DNA of 64,000 nt from contig NW_026291780.1 in NCBI RefSeq assembly GCF_023091745.1, positions 124,001-188,000 on the forward strand, in the 5' to 3' direction. A program made the position numbers and the translations under genes. Position 1 is the stretch's first letter, and every line of letters starts with the position of its first letter. The notes below the pieces were generated by a model that saw nothing but the letters and a program-made list of their open reading frames with translations, had not been told where the DNA came from and did no database searches. Positions 1-10,606 of the stretch are shown here, one piece after another. Source of the stretch: Budorcas taxicolor (Eukaryota; Chordata; Mammalia; Artiodactyla; Bovidae).

Positions 1-25
1 AGATGCGACGGGAACGCCGGGAACT

Positions 26-48
26 CTTTCCCGACGAAGCAGGGAAAG
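26..48. repeat. Inverted repeat with 7-bp stem, shown in unit 1
   Basis: CTTTCCC at 26-32 and GGGAAAG at 42-48 are perfect inverted copies with a 9-nt loop. Most units keep both arms. Unit 48 (CTTTCAC) and units with GGGACAGG (42, 46, 51, 65, 79) each carry a mismatch, and unit 8 has CTTTCCT, which would leave a wobble pair in RNA. No function is known; it could form a small hairpin in a satellite transcript. Confidence 0.5.
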
Positions 49-526
49 GATCCCTCATCTCGAGCTACGAGACGGAAACGGGGCTCCTCTGGATGAGGGC
101 GGGACCCTCGTGATTCCTCTCGAGTGGAGACGGGTATGTCGGGGAACTTCTTGATTTGCACCAAGGGTGTGAAGGAGCCTTTCGAAGTTCCAGAGGTGAG
201 GTGTGATCAGCGTCGAGACGCCTCGGCGGAAATGGGCCTCATCTCGCCTGGAGGGGAGAACCTCCTGGATTTTCTCGAGTTGCGGCAGGTCTTCTCGAGT
301 TACGACGGGGACCTCAGGGACCCGCTCTGGTGGCCTCAGGAAAGGCCAGTCCCCATGCGAGTTGCTAGGGGACCTCTCGGGATTCCTCTCCCGTCCATGC
401 CGGGGCCTCAGTCCTTGTGTGGAGTCGGGGCCGGAACCTGAGGATTCCTCTCCAGTGTTGCCATGGATCTTGGGGTGCTTCTGAGTCTCCCCAGGGGAGT
501 CAGGCCTCGTCTCGAGTGGGGGCATG

Positions 527-532
527 CACGTG
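527..532. promoter_or_regulatory. CACGTG palindrome 1 (canonical E-box), shown in unit 1
   Basis: GCATGCACGTGCGC contains a perfect CACGTG, the site bound by USF, MYC/MAX and related bHLH factors when its CpG is unmethylated. It is present in most units but lost as CACCTG in units 3, 5, 7, 18 and 19. Binding is not shown by sequence alone. Confidence 0.5.
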
Positions 533-574
533 CGCTTTCCTCCCGAGCTGCAGCAGTAGTGTCACGCTTCCTGT

Positions 575-580
575 CACGTG
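575..580. promoter_or_regulatory. CACGTG palindrome 2, shown in unit 1
   Basis: CTGTCACGTGGATC holds a second perfect CACGTG 48 bp after the first. TCACGTGG is close to the preferred USF core. It is kept in nearly every unit; unit 58 has TCTCGCGG here instead. Confidence 0.5.
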
Positions 581-601
581 GATCAAGGGATCTGTGGCTT
601 T

Positions 602-666
602 CCCTCGAGGCTGTCCCTCGAGGCTTTCCCACGAGGCTTTCCCACAGGGCTGTGCCACGTGCCACC
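602..666 (+). repeat. 13-bp minisatellite, five copies, inside the unit (shown in unit 1)
   Basis: Five adjacent 13-mers run from 602: CCCTCGAGGCTGT, CCCTCGAGGCTTT, CCCACGAGGCTTT, CCCACAGGGCTGT and GCCACGTGCCACC. It repeats in each unit at the same offset. It is a visible hotspot of between-unit variation: copy 1 or 2 reads CCTCGTGGCTG or GTGCCTCGAGG, copy 2 reads CCCACGAGG and copy 3 reads CCCAAGATG or CCCAAGAGG in different units. Confidence 0.88.
656..661. promoter_or_regulatory. CACGTG palindrome 3, shown in unit 1
   Basis: GCCACGTGCCACC, the last 13-mer of the minisatellite, contains a third CACGTG 81 bp after the second. Units 41, 45, 64, 74, 75 and 78 have CACGTGTCACC and keep the palindrome. 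Unit 62 has CCAGGTGCC and loses it. Confidence 0.5.
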
Positions 667-3264
667 TTTGTGTGAGTCGATCCTTGGCGTGAAAGACGAG
701 TCGGTGAAGGGAAAAGAGGTTCCTCTGGAATGGACTGAGACATCTGGGGGACTCTTGGAATGGTGGCACGACCCTGGAGTTCCTCTCGCCGTTCCTGTTG
801 AGAGGGCCTCCTCTTGAGATGCGACGGGAAGGCCGGGAACTCTTTCCCGACGAAGCAGGGAAAGGATCCCTCATCTCGAGCTACGAGGCGGAAACGGGGC
901 TCCTCTGGATGTGGGCGGGACCCTCGTGATTCCTCTCGAGTGGAGACGGGTATGTCGGGGAACTTCATGATTTGCACCAAGGGTGTGAAGGACCCTTTCG
1001 AAGTTCCAGAGGGGAGGTGTGATCAGCCTCGAGACGCCTCAGCGGAAATGGGCCTCATCTCGCCTGGAGGGGAGAACCTCCTGGATTTTCTCGAGTTGCG
1101 GCAGGTCTTCTCGAGTTACGACGGGGACCTCAGTTACCCGCTCTGATGGCCTCAGGAAAGGCCAGTCCCCATGCGAGTTGCTAGGGGACCTCTCGGGATT
1201 CCTCTGCCGTCCATGCCGGGGCCTCATTCCTTGTGTGGAGTCGGGGCCGGAACCTGAGGATTCCTCTCCAGTGTTGCCATGGATCTTGGGGTGCTTCTGA
1301 GTCTCCCCAGAGGAGTCAGGCCTCGTCTCGAGTGGGGGCATGCACGTGCGCTTTCCTCCCGAGCTGCAGCAGTAGTGTCACGCTTCCTGTCACGTGGATC
1401 AAGGGATCTGTGGCTTTCCCTCGAGGCTGTCCCTCGAGGCTTTCCCACGAGGCTTTCCCACAGGGCTGTGCCACGTGCCACCTTGGTGTGAGTCGATCCT
1501 CGGCGTGAAAGACGAGCCAGTGAAGGGAAAAGAGGTTCCTCTGGAATGGACTGAGATATCTGGGGGACTCTTGGAATGGTGGCACGACCCTGGAGTTCCT
1601 CTCGCCGTTCCTGTTGAGAGGGCCTCCTCTTGAGATGCGACGGGAAGGCCGGGAACTCTTTCCCGACGAAGCAGGGAAAGGATCCCTCATCTCGAGCTAC
1701 GAGGCGGAAACGGGGCTCCTCTGGATGTGGGCGGGACCCTCGTGATTCCTCTCGAGTGGAGACGGGTATGTCGGGGAACTTCTTGATTTGCACCAAGGGT
1801 GTGAAGGAGCCATTCGAAGTTCCAGAGGGGAGGTGTGATCAGCCTCGAGACGCCTCGGCGGAAATGGGCCTCATCTCGCCTGGAGGGGAGAACCTCCCGG
1901 ATTTTCTCGAGTTGCGGCAGGTCTTCTCGAGTTACGACGGGGACCTCAGGGACCCACTCTGGTGGCCTCAGGAAAGGCCAGTCCCCATGCGAGTTGTTAG
2001 GATACCTCTCGGGATTCCTCTCCCGTCCATGCCGGGGCCTCAGTCCTTGTGTGGAGTCGGGGCCGGAACCTGAGTATTCCTCTCCAGTGTTGCCATGGAT
2101 CTTGGGGTGCTTCTGAGTCTCCCCAGGGGAGTCAGGCCTCGTCTCGAGTGGAGGCATGCACCTGCGCTTTCCTCCCGAGCTGCAGCAGTAGTGTCACGCT
2201 TCCTGTCACGTGGATCAAGGGATCTGTGGCTTTCCCTCGAGGCTGTCCCTCGAGGCTTTCCCAAGAGGCTTTCCCACAGGGCTGTGCCACGTGCCACCTT
2301 GGTGTGAGTCGATCCTCGGCGTGAAAGACGAGCCGGTGAAGGGAAAAGAGGTTCCTCTGGAATGGACTGAGTCATCTGGGGGACTCTTGGAATGGTGGCA
2401 CGACCCTGGAGTTCCTCTCGCCGTTCCTGTTGAGAGGGCCTCCTCTTGAGATGCGACGGGAAGGCCGGGAACTCTTTCCCGACGAAGCAGGGAAAGGATC
2501 GCTCATCTCGAGCTACGAGGCGGAAACGGGGCTCCTCTGGATGTGGGCGGGACCCTCGTGATTCCTCTCGAGTGGAGACGGGTATGTCGGGGAACTTCTT
2601 GATTTGCACCAAGGGTGTGAAGGACCCTTTCGAAGTTCCAGAGGTGAGGTGTGATCAGCCTCGAGAGGCCTCGGCGGAAATGGGCCTCATCTCGCCTGGA
2701 GGGGAGAACCTCCCGGATTTTCTCGAGTTGCGGCAGGTCTTCTCGAGTTACGACGGGGACCTCAGGGACCCGCTCTGGTGGCCTCAGGAAAGGCCAGTCC
2801 CCATGCGAGTTGTTAGGATACCTCTCGGAATTCCTCTCCCGTCCATGCCGGGGCCTCACTCCTTGTGTGGATTCGGGGCCGGAACCTGAGGATTCCTCTC
2901 CAGTGTTGCCATGGATCTCGGGGTGCTTCTGAGTCTCCCCAGGGGAGTCAGGCCTCGTCTCGAGTGGGGGCATGCACGTGCGCTTTCCTCCCGAGCTGCA
3001 GCAGTAGTGTCACGCTTCCTGTCACGTGGATCAAGGGATCTGTGGCTTTCCCTCGAGGCTGTCCCTCGAGGCTTTCCCACGAGGCTTTCCCACAGGGCTG
3101 TGCCACGTGCCACCTTTGTGTGAGTCGATCCTCGGAGTGAAAGACGAGTCGGTGAAGGGAAACGAGGTTCCTCTGGAATGGACTGAGACATCTGGGGGAC
3201 TCTTGGAATGGTGGCACGACCCTGGATTTCCTCTCGCCGTTCCTGTTGAGAGGGCCTCCTCTTG

Positions 3265-4079
3265 AGATGCGACGGGAAGGCCGGGAACTCTTTCCCGACG
3301 AAGCAGGGAAAGGATCCCTCATCTCGAGCTACGAGGCGGAAACGGGGCTCCTCTGGATGTGGGCGGGACCCTCGTGATTCCTCTCGAGTGGAGACGGGTA
3401 TGTCGGGGAACTTCATGATTTGCACCAAGGGTGTGAAGGACCCTTTCGAAGTTCCAGAGGGGAGGTGTGATCAGCCTCGAGACGCCTCAGCGGAAATGGG
3501 CCTCATCTCGCCTGGAGGGGAGAACCTCCTGGATTTTCTCGAGTTGCGGCAGGTCTTCTCGAGTTACGTCGGGGACCTCAGTTACCCGCTCTGATGGCCT
3601 CAGGAAAGGCCAGTCCCCATGCGAGTTGCTAGGGGACCTCTCGGGATTCTTCTGCCGTCCATGCCGGGGCCTCAGTCCTTGTGTGGAGTCGGGGCCGGAA
3701 CCTGAGGATTCCTCTCCAGTGTTGCCATGGATCTTGGGGTGCTTCTGAGTCTCCCCAGGGGAGTCAGGCCTCGTCTCGAGGGGGGCATGCACCTGCGCTT
3801 TCCTCCCGAGCTGCAGCAGTAGTGTCACGCTTCCTGTCACGTGGATCAAGGGATCTGTGGCTTTCCCTCGAGGCTGTCCCTCGAGGCTTTCCCACGAGGC
3901 TTTCCCACAGGGCTGTGCCACGTGCCACCTTTGTGTGAGTTGATCCTCGGCGTGAAAGACGTGTCGGTGAAGGGAAAAGAGGTTCCTCTGGAATGGACTG
4001 AGACATCTGGGGGACTCTTGGAATGGTGTCACGACCCTGGAGTTCCTCTCGCCGTTCCTGTTGAGAGGGCCTCCTCTTG
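3265..4079 (+). repeat. Unit 5, 815 bp (one-base deletion)
   Basis: At 3,780/3,781 the usual CTCGAGTGGGGGC reads CTCGAGGGGGC, so one T is lost. This is the first break in the 816-bp spacing. The unit otherwise has the markers of units 2 and 6, plus a private ACGTCGGGG where other units have ACGACGGGG. Confidence 0.9.
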
Positions 4080-7000
4080 AGATGCGACGGGAAGGCCGGG
4101 AACTCTTTCCCGACGAAGCAGGGAAAGGATCCCTCATCTCGAGCTACGAGCCGGAAACGGGGCTCCTCTGGATGTGGGCGGGACCCTCGTGATTCCTCTC
4201 GAGTGGAGACGGGTATGTCGGGGAACTTCATGATTTGCACCAAGGGTGTGAAGGACCCTTTCGAAGTTCCAGAGGGGAGGTGTGATCAGCCTCGAGACGC
4301 CTCGGCGGAAATGGGCCTCATCTCGCCTGGAGGGGAGAACCTCCTGGATTTTCTCGAGTTGCGGCAGGTCTTCTCGAGTTACGACGGGGACCTCAGTTAC
4401 CCGCTCTGATGGCCTCAGGAAAGGCCAGTCCCCATGCGAGTTGCTATGGGACCTCTCGGGATTCCTCTGCCGTCCATGCCGGGGCCTCAGTCCTTGTGTG
4501 GAGTCGGGGCCGGAACCTGAGGATTCCTCTCCAGTGTTGCCATGGACCTTGGGGTGCTTCTGAGTCTCCCCAGGGGAGTCAGGCCTCGTCTCGAGTGGGG
4601 GCATGCACGTGCGCTTTCCTCCCGAGCTGCAGCAGTAGTGTCACGCTTCCTGTCACGTGGATCAAGGGATCTGTGGCTTTCCCTCGAGGCTGTCCCTCGA
4701 GGCTTTCCCACGAGGCTTTCCCACAGGGCTGTGCCACGTGCCACCTTGGTGTGAGCCGATCCTCGGCGTGAAAGACGAGCCACTGAAGGGAAAAGAGGTT
4801 CCTCTGGAATGGACTGAGACATCTGGGGGACTCTTGGAATGGTGGCACGACGCTGGAGTTCCTCTCGCCGTTCCTGTTGAGAGGGCCTCCTCTTGAGATG
4901 CGACGGGAAGGCCGGGAACTCTTTCCCGACGAAGCAGGGAAAGGATCCCTCATCTCGAGCTACGAGGCGGAAACGGGGCTCCTATGGATGTGGGCGGGAC
5001 CCTCGTGATTCCTCTCGAGTGGAGACGGGTATGTCGGGGAACTTCTTGATTTGCACCAAGGGTGTGAAGGAGCCTTTCGAACTTCCAGAGGTGAGGTGTG
5101 ATCAGCCTCGAGACGCCTCGGCGGAAATGGGCCTCATCTCGCCTGGAGGGGAGAACCTCCCGGATTTTCTCGAGTTGCGGCAGGTCTTCTCGAGTTACGA
5201 CGGGGACCTCAGGGACCCACTCTGGTGGCCTCAGGAAAGGCCAGTCCCCATGCGAGTTGTTAGGATACCTCTCGGGATTCCTCTCCCGTCCATGCCGGGG
5301 CCTCAGTCCTTGTGTGGAGTCGGGGCCGGAACCTGAGGATTCCTCTCCAGTGTTGCCATGGTTCTTGGGGTGCTTCTGAGTCTCCCCAGGGGAGTCAGGC
5401 CTCGTCTCGAGTGGGGGCATGCACCTGCGCTTTCCTCCCGAGCTGCAGCAGTAGTGTCACGCTTCCTGTCACGTGGATCAAGGGATCTGTGGCTTTCCCT
5501 CGAGGCTGTCCCTCGAGGCTTTCCCAAGAGGCTTTCCCACAGGGCTGTGCCACGTGCCACCTTGGTGTGAGTCGATCCTCGGCGTGAAAGACGAGCCGGT
5601 GAAGGGAAAAGAGGTTCCTCTGGAATGGACTGAGACATCTGGGGGACTCTTGGAATGGTGGCACGACCCTGGAGTTCCTCTCGCCGTTCCTGTTGAGAGG
5701 GCCTCCTCTTGAGATGCGCCGGGAAGGCCGGGAAATCTTTCCTGACGAAGCAGGGAAAGGATCGCTCATCTCGAGCTACGAGGCGGAAACGGGGCTCCTC
5801 TGGATGTGGGCGGGACCCTCGTGATTCCTCTCGAGTGGAGACGGGTATGTCGGGGAACTTCTTGATTTGCACCAAGGGTGTGAAGGACCCTTTCGAAGTT
5901 CCAGAGGTGAGGTGTGATCAGCCTCGAGAGGCCTCGGCGGAAATGGGCCTCATCTCGCCTGGAGGGGAGAACCTCCCGGATTTTCTCGAGTTGCGGCAGG
6001 TCTTCTCGAGTTACGACGGGGACCTCAGGGACCCGCTCTGGTGGCCTCAGGAAAGGCCAGTCCCCATGCGAGTTGCTAGGGGACCTCTAGGGATTCCTCT
6101 CCCGTCCATGCCGGGGCCTCAGTCCTTGTGTGGACTCGGGGCCGGAACCTGAGGATTCCTCTCCAGTGTTGCCATGGATCTTAGGGTGCTTCTGAGTCTC
6201 CCCAGGGGAGTCAGGCCTCGTCTAGAGTGGGGGCATGCACGTGCGCTTTCCTCCCGAGCTGCAGCAGTAGTGTCACGCTTCCTGTCACGTGGATCAAGGG
6301 ATCTGTGGCTTTCCCTCGAGGCTGTCCCTCGAGGCTTTCCCACGAGGCTTTCCCACAGGGCTGTGCCACGTGCCACCTTGGTGTGAGTCGATCCTTGGCG
6401 TGAAAGACGAGCCGGTGAGGGGAAAAGAGGTTCCTCTGGAATGGACTGAGACATCTGGGGGACTCTTGGAATGGTGGCACGACCCTGGAGTTCCTCTCGC
6501 CGTTCCTGTTGAGATGGCCTCCTCTTGAGATGCGACGGGAACGCCGGGAACTCTTTCCCGACGAAGCAGGGAAAGGATCCCTCATCTCGAGCTACGAGGC
6601 GGAAACGGGGCTCCTCTGGATGTGGGCGGGACCCTCGTGATTCCTCTCGAGTGGAGACGGCTAGGTCGGGGAACTTCTTGATTTGCACCAAGGGTGTGAA
6701 GGACCCTTTCGAAGTTGCATAGGTGAGGTGTGATCAGCCTCGAGACGCCTCAGCGGAAATGGGCCTCATCTCGCCTGGAGGGGAGAACCTCCTGGATTTT
6801 CTCGAGTTGCGGCAGGTCTTCTCGAGTTACGACGGGGACCTCAGGGACCCGCTCTGGTGGCCTCAGGAAAGGCCAGTCCCCATGCGAGTTGCTAGGGGAC
6901 CTCTCGGGATTCCTCTCCCGTCCATGCCGGGGCCTCAGTCCTTGTGTGGAGTCGGGGCCGGAACCTGAGGATTCCTCTCCAGTTTTGCCATGGATCTTGG

Positions 7001-9791
7001 GGTGCTTCTGAGTCTCCCCAGGGGAGTCAGGCCTCGTCTCGAGTGGGGGCATGCACGTGCGCTTTCCTCCCGAGCTGCAGCAGTAGTGTCACGCTTCCTG
7101 TCACGTGGATCAAGGGATCTGTGGCTTTCCCTCGAGGCTGTGCCTCGAGGCTTTCCCACGAGGCTTTCCCACAGGGCTGTGCCACGTGCCACCTTGGTGT
7201 GAGTCGATCCTCGGCGTGAAAGACGAGCCGGTGAAGGGAAAAGAGGTTCCTCTGGAATGGACTGAGACATCTGGGGGACTCTTGGAATGGTGGCACGACC
7301 CTGGAGTTCCTCTCGCCGTTCCTGTTGAGAGGGCCTCCTCTTGAGAAGAGACGGGAATGCCGGGAACTCTTTCCCGACGAAGCAGGGAAAGGATCCCTCA
7401 TCTCGAGCTACGAGGCGGAAACGGGGCTCCTCTGGATGTGGGCGGGACCCTCGTGATTCCTCTCGAGTGGAGACGGCTAGGTCGGGGAACTTCTTGATTT
7501 GCACCAAGGGTGTGAAGGACCCTTTCGAAGTTCCAGAGGTGAGGTGTGATCAGCCTCGAGACGCCTCAGCGGAAATGGGCCTCATCTCGCCTGGAGGGGA
7601 GAACCTCCTGGATTTTCTCGAGTTGCGGCAGGTCTTCTCGAGTTACGACGGGGACCTCAGGGACCCGCTCTGGTGGCCTCAGGAAAGGCCAGTCCCCATG
7701 CGAGTTGCTAGGGGACCTCTCGGGATTCCTCTCCCGTCCATGCCGGGGCCTCAGTCCTTGTGTGGAGTCGGGGCCGGAACCTGAGGATTCCTCTCCAGTG
7801 TTGCCATGGATCTTGGGGTGCTTCTGAGTGTCCCCAGGGGAGTCAGGCCTCGTCTCGAGTGGGGGCATGCACGTGCGCTTTCCTCCCGAGCTGCAGCAGT
7901 AGTGGCACGCTTCCTGTCACGTGGATCAAGTGATCTGTGGCTTTCCCTCGAGGCTGTCCCTCGAGGCTTTCCCACGAGGCTTTCCCACAGGGCTGTGCCA
8001 CGTGCCACCTTGGTGTGAGTCGATCCTCGGCGTGAAAGACGAGCCGGTGAGGGGAAAAGAGGTTCCTCTGGAATGGACTGAGACATCTGGGGGACTCTTG
8101 GAATGCTGGCACGACCCTGGAGTTCCTCTCGCCGTTCCTGTTGAGAGGGCCTCCTCTTGAGATGCGACGGGAACGCCGGGAACTCTTTCCCGACGAAGCA
8201 GGGAAAGGATCCCTCATCTCGAGCTACGAGGCGGAAACGGGGCTCCTCTGGATGTGGGCGGGACCCTCGTGATTCCTCTCGAGTGGAGACGGGTATGTCG
8301 GGGAACTTCTTGATTTGCACCAAGGGTGTGAAGGACCCTTTCGAAGTTCCAGAGGTGAGGTGTGATCAGCCTCGAGACGCCTCGGCGGAAATGCGCCTCA
8401 TCTCGCCTGGAGGGGAGAACCTCCCGGATTTTCTCGAGTTGCGGCAGGTTTTCTCGAGTTACGACGGGGACCTCAGGGACCCGCTCTGGTGGCCTCAGGA
8501 AAGGCCAGTCCCCATGCGAGTTGCTAGGGGACCTCTCGGGATTCCTCTCCCGTCCATGCCGGGGCCTCAGTCCTTGTGTGGAGTCGGGGCCGGAACCTGA
8601 GGATTCCTCTCCAGTGTTGCCATGGATCTTGGGGTGCTTCTGAGTCTCCCCAGGGGAGTCAGGCCTCGTCTCGAGTGTGGGCATGCACGTGCGCTTTCCT
8701 CCCGAGCTGCAGCAGTAGTGTCACGCTTCCTGTCACGTGGATCAAGGGATCTGTGGCTTTCCCTCGAGACTGTCCCTCGAGGCTTTCCCACGAGGCTTTC
8801 CCACAGGGCTGTGCCACGTGCCACCTTGGTGTGAGTCGATCCTCGGCGTGAAAGACGAGCCGGTGAAGGGAAAAGAGGTTCCTCTGGAATGGACTGAGAC
8901 ATCTGGGGGACTCTTGGAATGGTGGCACGACCCTGGAGTTCCTCTCGCCGTTCCTGTTGAGAGGGCCTCCTCTTGAGATGCGACGGGAACGCCAGGAACT
9001 CTTTCCCGACGAAGCAGGGAAAGGATCCCTCATCTCGAGCTACGAGGCGGAAACGGGGCTCCTCTGGATGTGGGCGGGACCCTCGTGATTCCTCTCGAGT
9101 GGAGACGGCTAGGTCGGGGAACTTCTTGATTTGCACCAAGGGTGTGAAGGAGCCTTTCGAAGTTCCAGAGGTGAGGTGTGATCAGCCTCCAGACACCTCA
9201 GCGGAAATGGGCCTCATCTCGCCTGGAGGGGAGAACCTCCTGGATTTTCTCGAGTTGCGGCAGGTCTTCTCGAGTTACGACGGGGACCTCAGGGACCCGC
9301 TCTGGTGGCCTCAGGAAAGGCCAGTCCCCATGCGAGTTGCTAGGGGACCTCTCGGGATTCCTCTCCCGTCCATGCCGGGGCCTCAGTCCTTGTGTGGAGT
9401 CGGGGCCGGAACCTGAGGATTCCTCTCCAGTGTTGCCATGGATCTTGGGGTGCTTCTGAGTCTCCCCAGGGGAGTCAGGCCTCGTCTCGAGTGGGGGCAT
9501 GCACGTGCGCTTTCCTCCCGAGCTGCAGCAGTAGTGTCACGCTTCCTGTCACGTGGATCAAGGGATTTGTGGCTTTCCCTCGAGGCTGTGCCTCGAGGCT
9601 TTCCCACGAGGCTTTCCCACAGGGCTGTGCCACGTGCCACCTTGGTGTGAGTCGATCCTCGGCGTGAAAGACGAGCCGGTGAAGGGAAAAGAGGTTCCTC
9701 TGGAATGGACTGAGACATCTGGGGGACTCTTGGAATGGTGGCACGACCCTGGAGTTCCTCTCGCCGTTCCTGTTGACAGGGCCTCCTCTTG

Positions 9792-10606
9792 AGATGCGAC
9801 GGGAAGGCCGGGAACTCTTTCCCGACGAAGCAGGGAAAGGATCCCTCACCTCGAGCTACGAGGCGGAAACGGGGCTCCTCTGGATGTGGGCGGGACCCTC
9901 GTGATTCCTCTCGAGTGGAGACGGCTAGGTTGGGGAACTTCTTGATTTGCACCAAGGGTGTGAAGGACCCTTTCGAAGTTCCAGAGGTGAGGTGTGATCA
10001 GCCTCGAGACGCCTCAGCGGAAATAGGCCTCATCTCGCCTGGAGGGGAGAACCTCTTGGATTTTCTCGAGTTGCGGCAGGTCTTCTCGAGTTACGACGGG
10101 GACCTCAGGGACCCACTCTGGTGGCCTCAGGAAAGGCCAGTCCCCATGCGAGTTGCTAGGGGACCTCTCGGGATTCCTCTCCCGTCCATGCCGGGGCCTC
10201 AGTCCTTGTGTGGAGTCGGAGCCGGAACCTGAGGATTCCTCTCCAGTATTGCCATGGATCTTGGGGTGCTTCTGAGTCTCCCAGGGGAATCAGGCCTCGT
10301 CTCGAGTGTGGGCATGCACGTGCGCTTTCCTCCCGAGCTGCAGCAGTAGTGTCACGCTTCCTGTCACGTGGATCAAGGGATCTGTGGCTTTCCCTCGAGA
10401 CTGTCCCTCGAGGCTTTCCCACGAGGCTTTCCCACAGGGCTGTGCCACGTGCCACCTTGGTGTGAGTCGATCCTCGGCGTGAAAGACGAGCCGGTGAAGG
10501 GAAAAGAGGTTCCTCTGGAATGGACTGAGACATCTGGGGGACTCTTGGAATGGTGGCACGACCCTGGAGTTCCTCTCGCCGTTCCTGTTGAGAGGGCCTC
10601 CTCTTG
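9792..10606 (+). repeat. Unit 13, 815 bp (deletion shared with unit 16)
   Basis: Near 10,280 the usual GTCTCCCCAGG reads GTCTCCCAGG, one C lost from a run of four. Unit 16 has the same loss and the same linked variants (GTCGGAGCCGG, CAGTATTGCC, TCGAGACTGTCCC), so the two are copies of one ancestor, not independent slips. Confidence 0.88.

Larger units (their letters stand above)
120..609 (+). repeat. 31-bp subrepeat ladder inside the unit (shown in unit 1)
   Basis: A TCGAG-like core recurs every 31 bp: in unit 1 at 120 (TCGAG), 151 (TTGAT), 182 (TCGAA), 213 (TCGAG), 244 (TCGCC) and 275 (TCGAG). A 20-bp step follows to 295, then 326 (TCTGG), 357 (GCGAG), 389, 420 (TGGAG), 451 (TCCAG), 482 (TGAGT), 512 (TCGAG), 543 (CCGAG), 574 (TCACG) and 605 (TCGAG). 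Most steps are exactly 31, with single steps of 32 and 30. Ruminant satellite I units are known to have grown from a 31-bp element; this ladder is the main internal evidence for the family call. Every later unit keeps it. Confidence 0.82.
1..6527 (+). repeat. Array block A, units 1-8: four-unit register
   Basis: Unit starts: 1, 817, 1633, 2449, 3265, 4080, 4896, 5712. Units 2, 5 and 6 share CTTCATGATTTG and the rare CAGTTACCCGCTCTGA. Units 3 and 7 share CCCACTCTGG, GTTGTTAGGATACC, CACCTGCGC and CCCAAGAGG, in both halves of the unit. Units 4 and 8 share GAGAGGCCTCGG and GGATCG, which removes the usual GGATCC. The 3/7 and 4/8 matches are four units apart, so a four-unit multimer was probably duplicated once here. 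Most units start with GGGAAGGCCGGG, whereas GGGAACGCCGGG is the usual form further right. Unit 4 has a private GAATTC near 2,829. Confidence 0.8.

Noticed and set aside
65..84. Functional CENP-B box
   Set aside because: The left half TTCG is absent; only the ANNCGGG half matches. It is kept only as a low-interest observation.
371..390. NF-kB site at GGGATTCCTC
   Set aside because: The last bases do not fit the GGGRNYYYCC consensus, and the string is one of several 31-bp ladder variants (GATTCCTCTC).
408..980. Long minus-strand open frame repeated in each unit as a protein gene
   Set aside because: It lies wholly inside tandem satellite units, has no recognisable domain, is low-complexity (S/R/P/E rich), overlaps open frames in other phases on both strands, and changes between units are not biased to silent positions by eye.
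814..1146. Plus-strand open frame starting at TTG in each unit
   Set aside because: It has no promoter or start context, no homology I recognise, and single-base stops in several units (2, 5, 6, 9, 21, 28, 30). It is a by-product of GC-rich repeat sequence.
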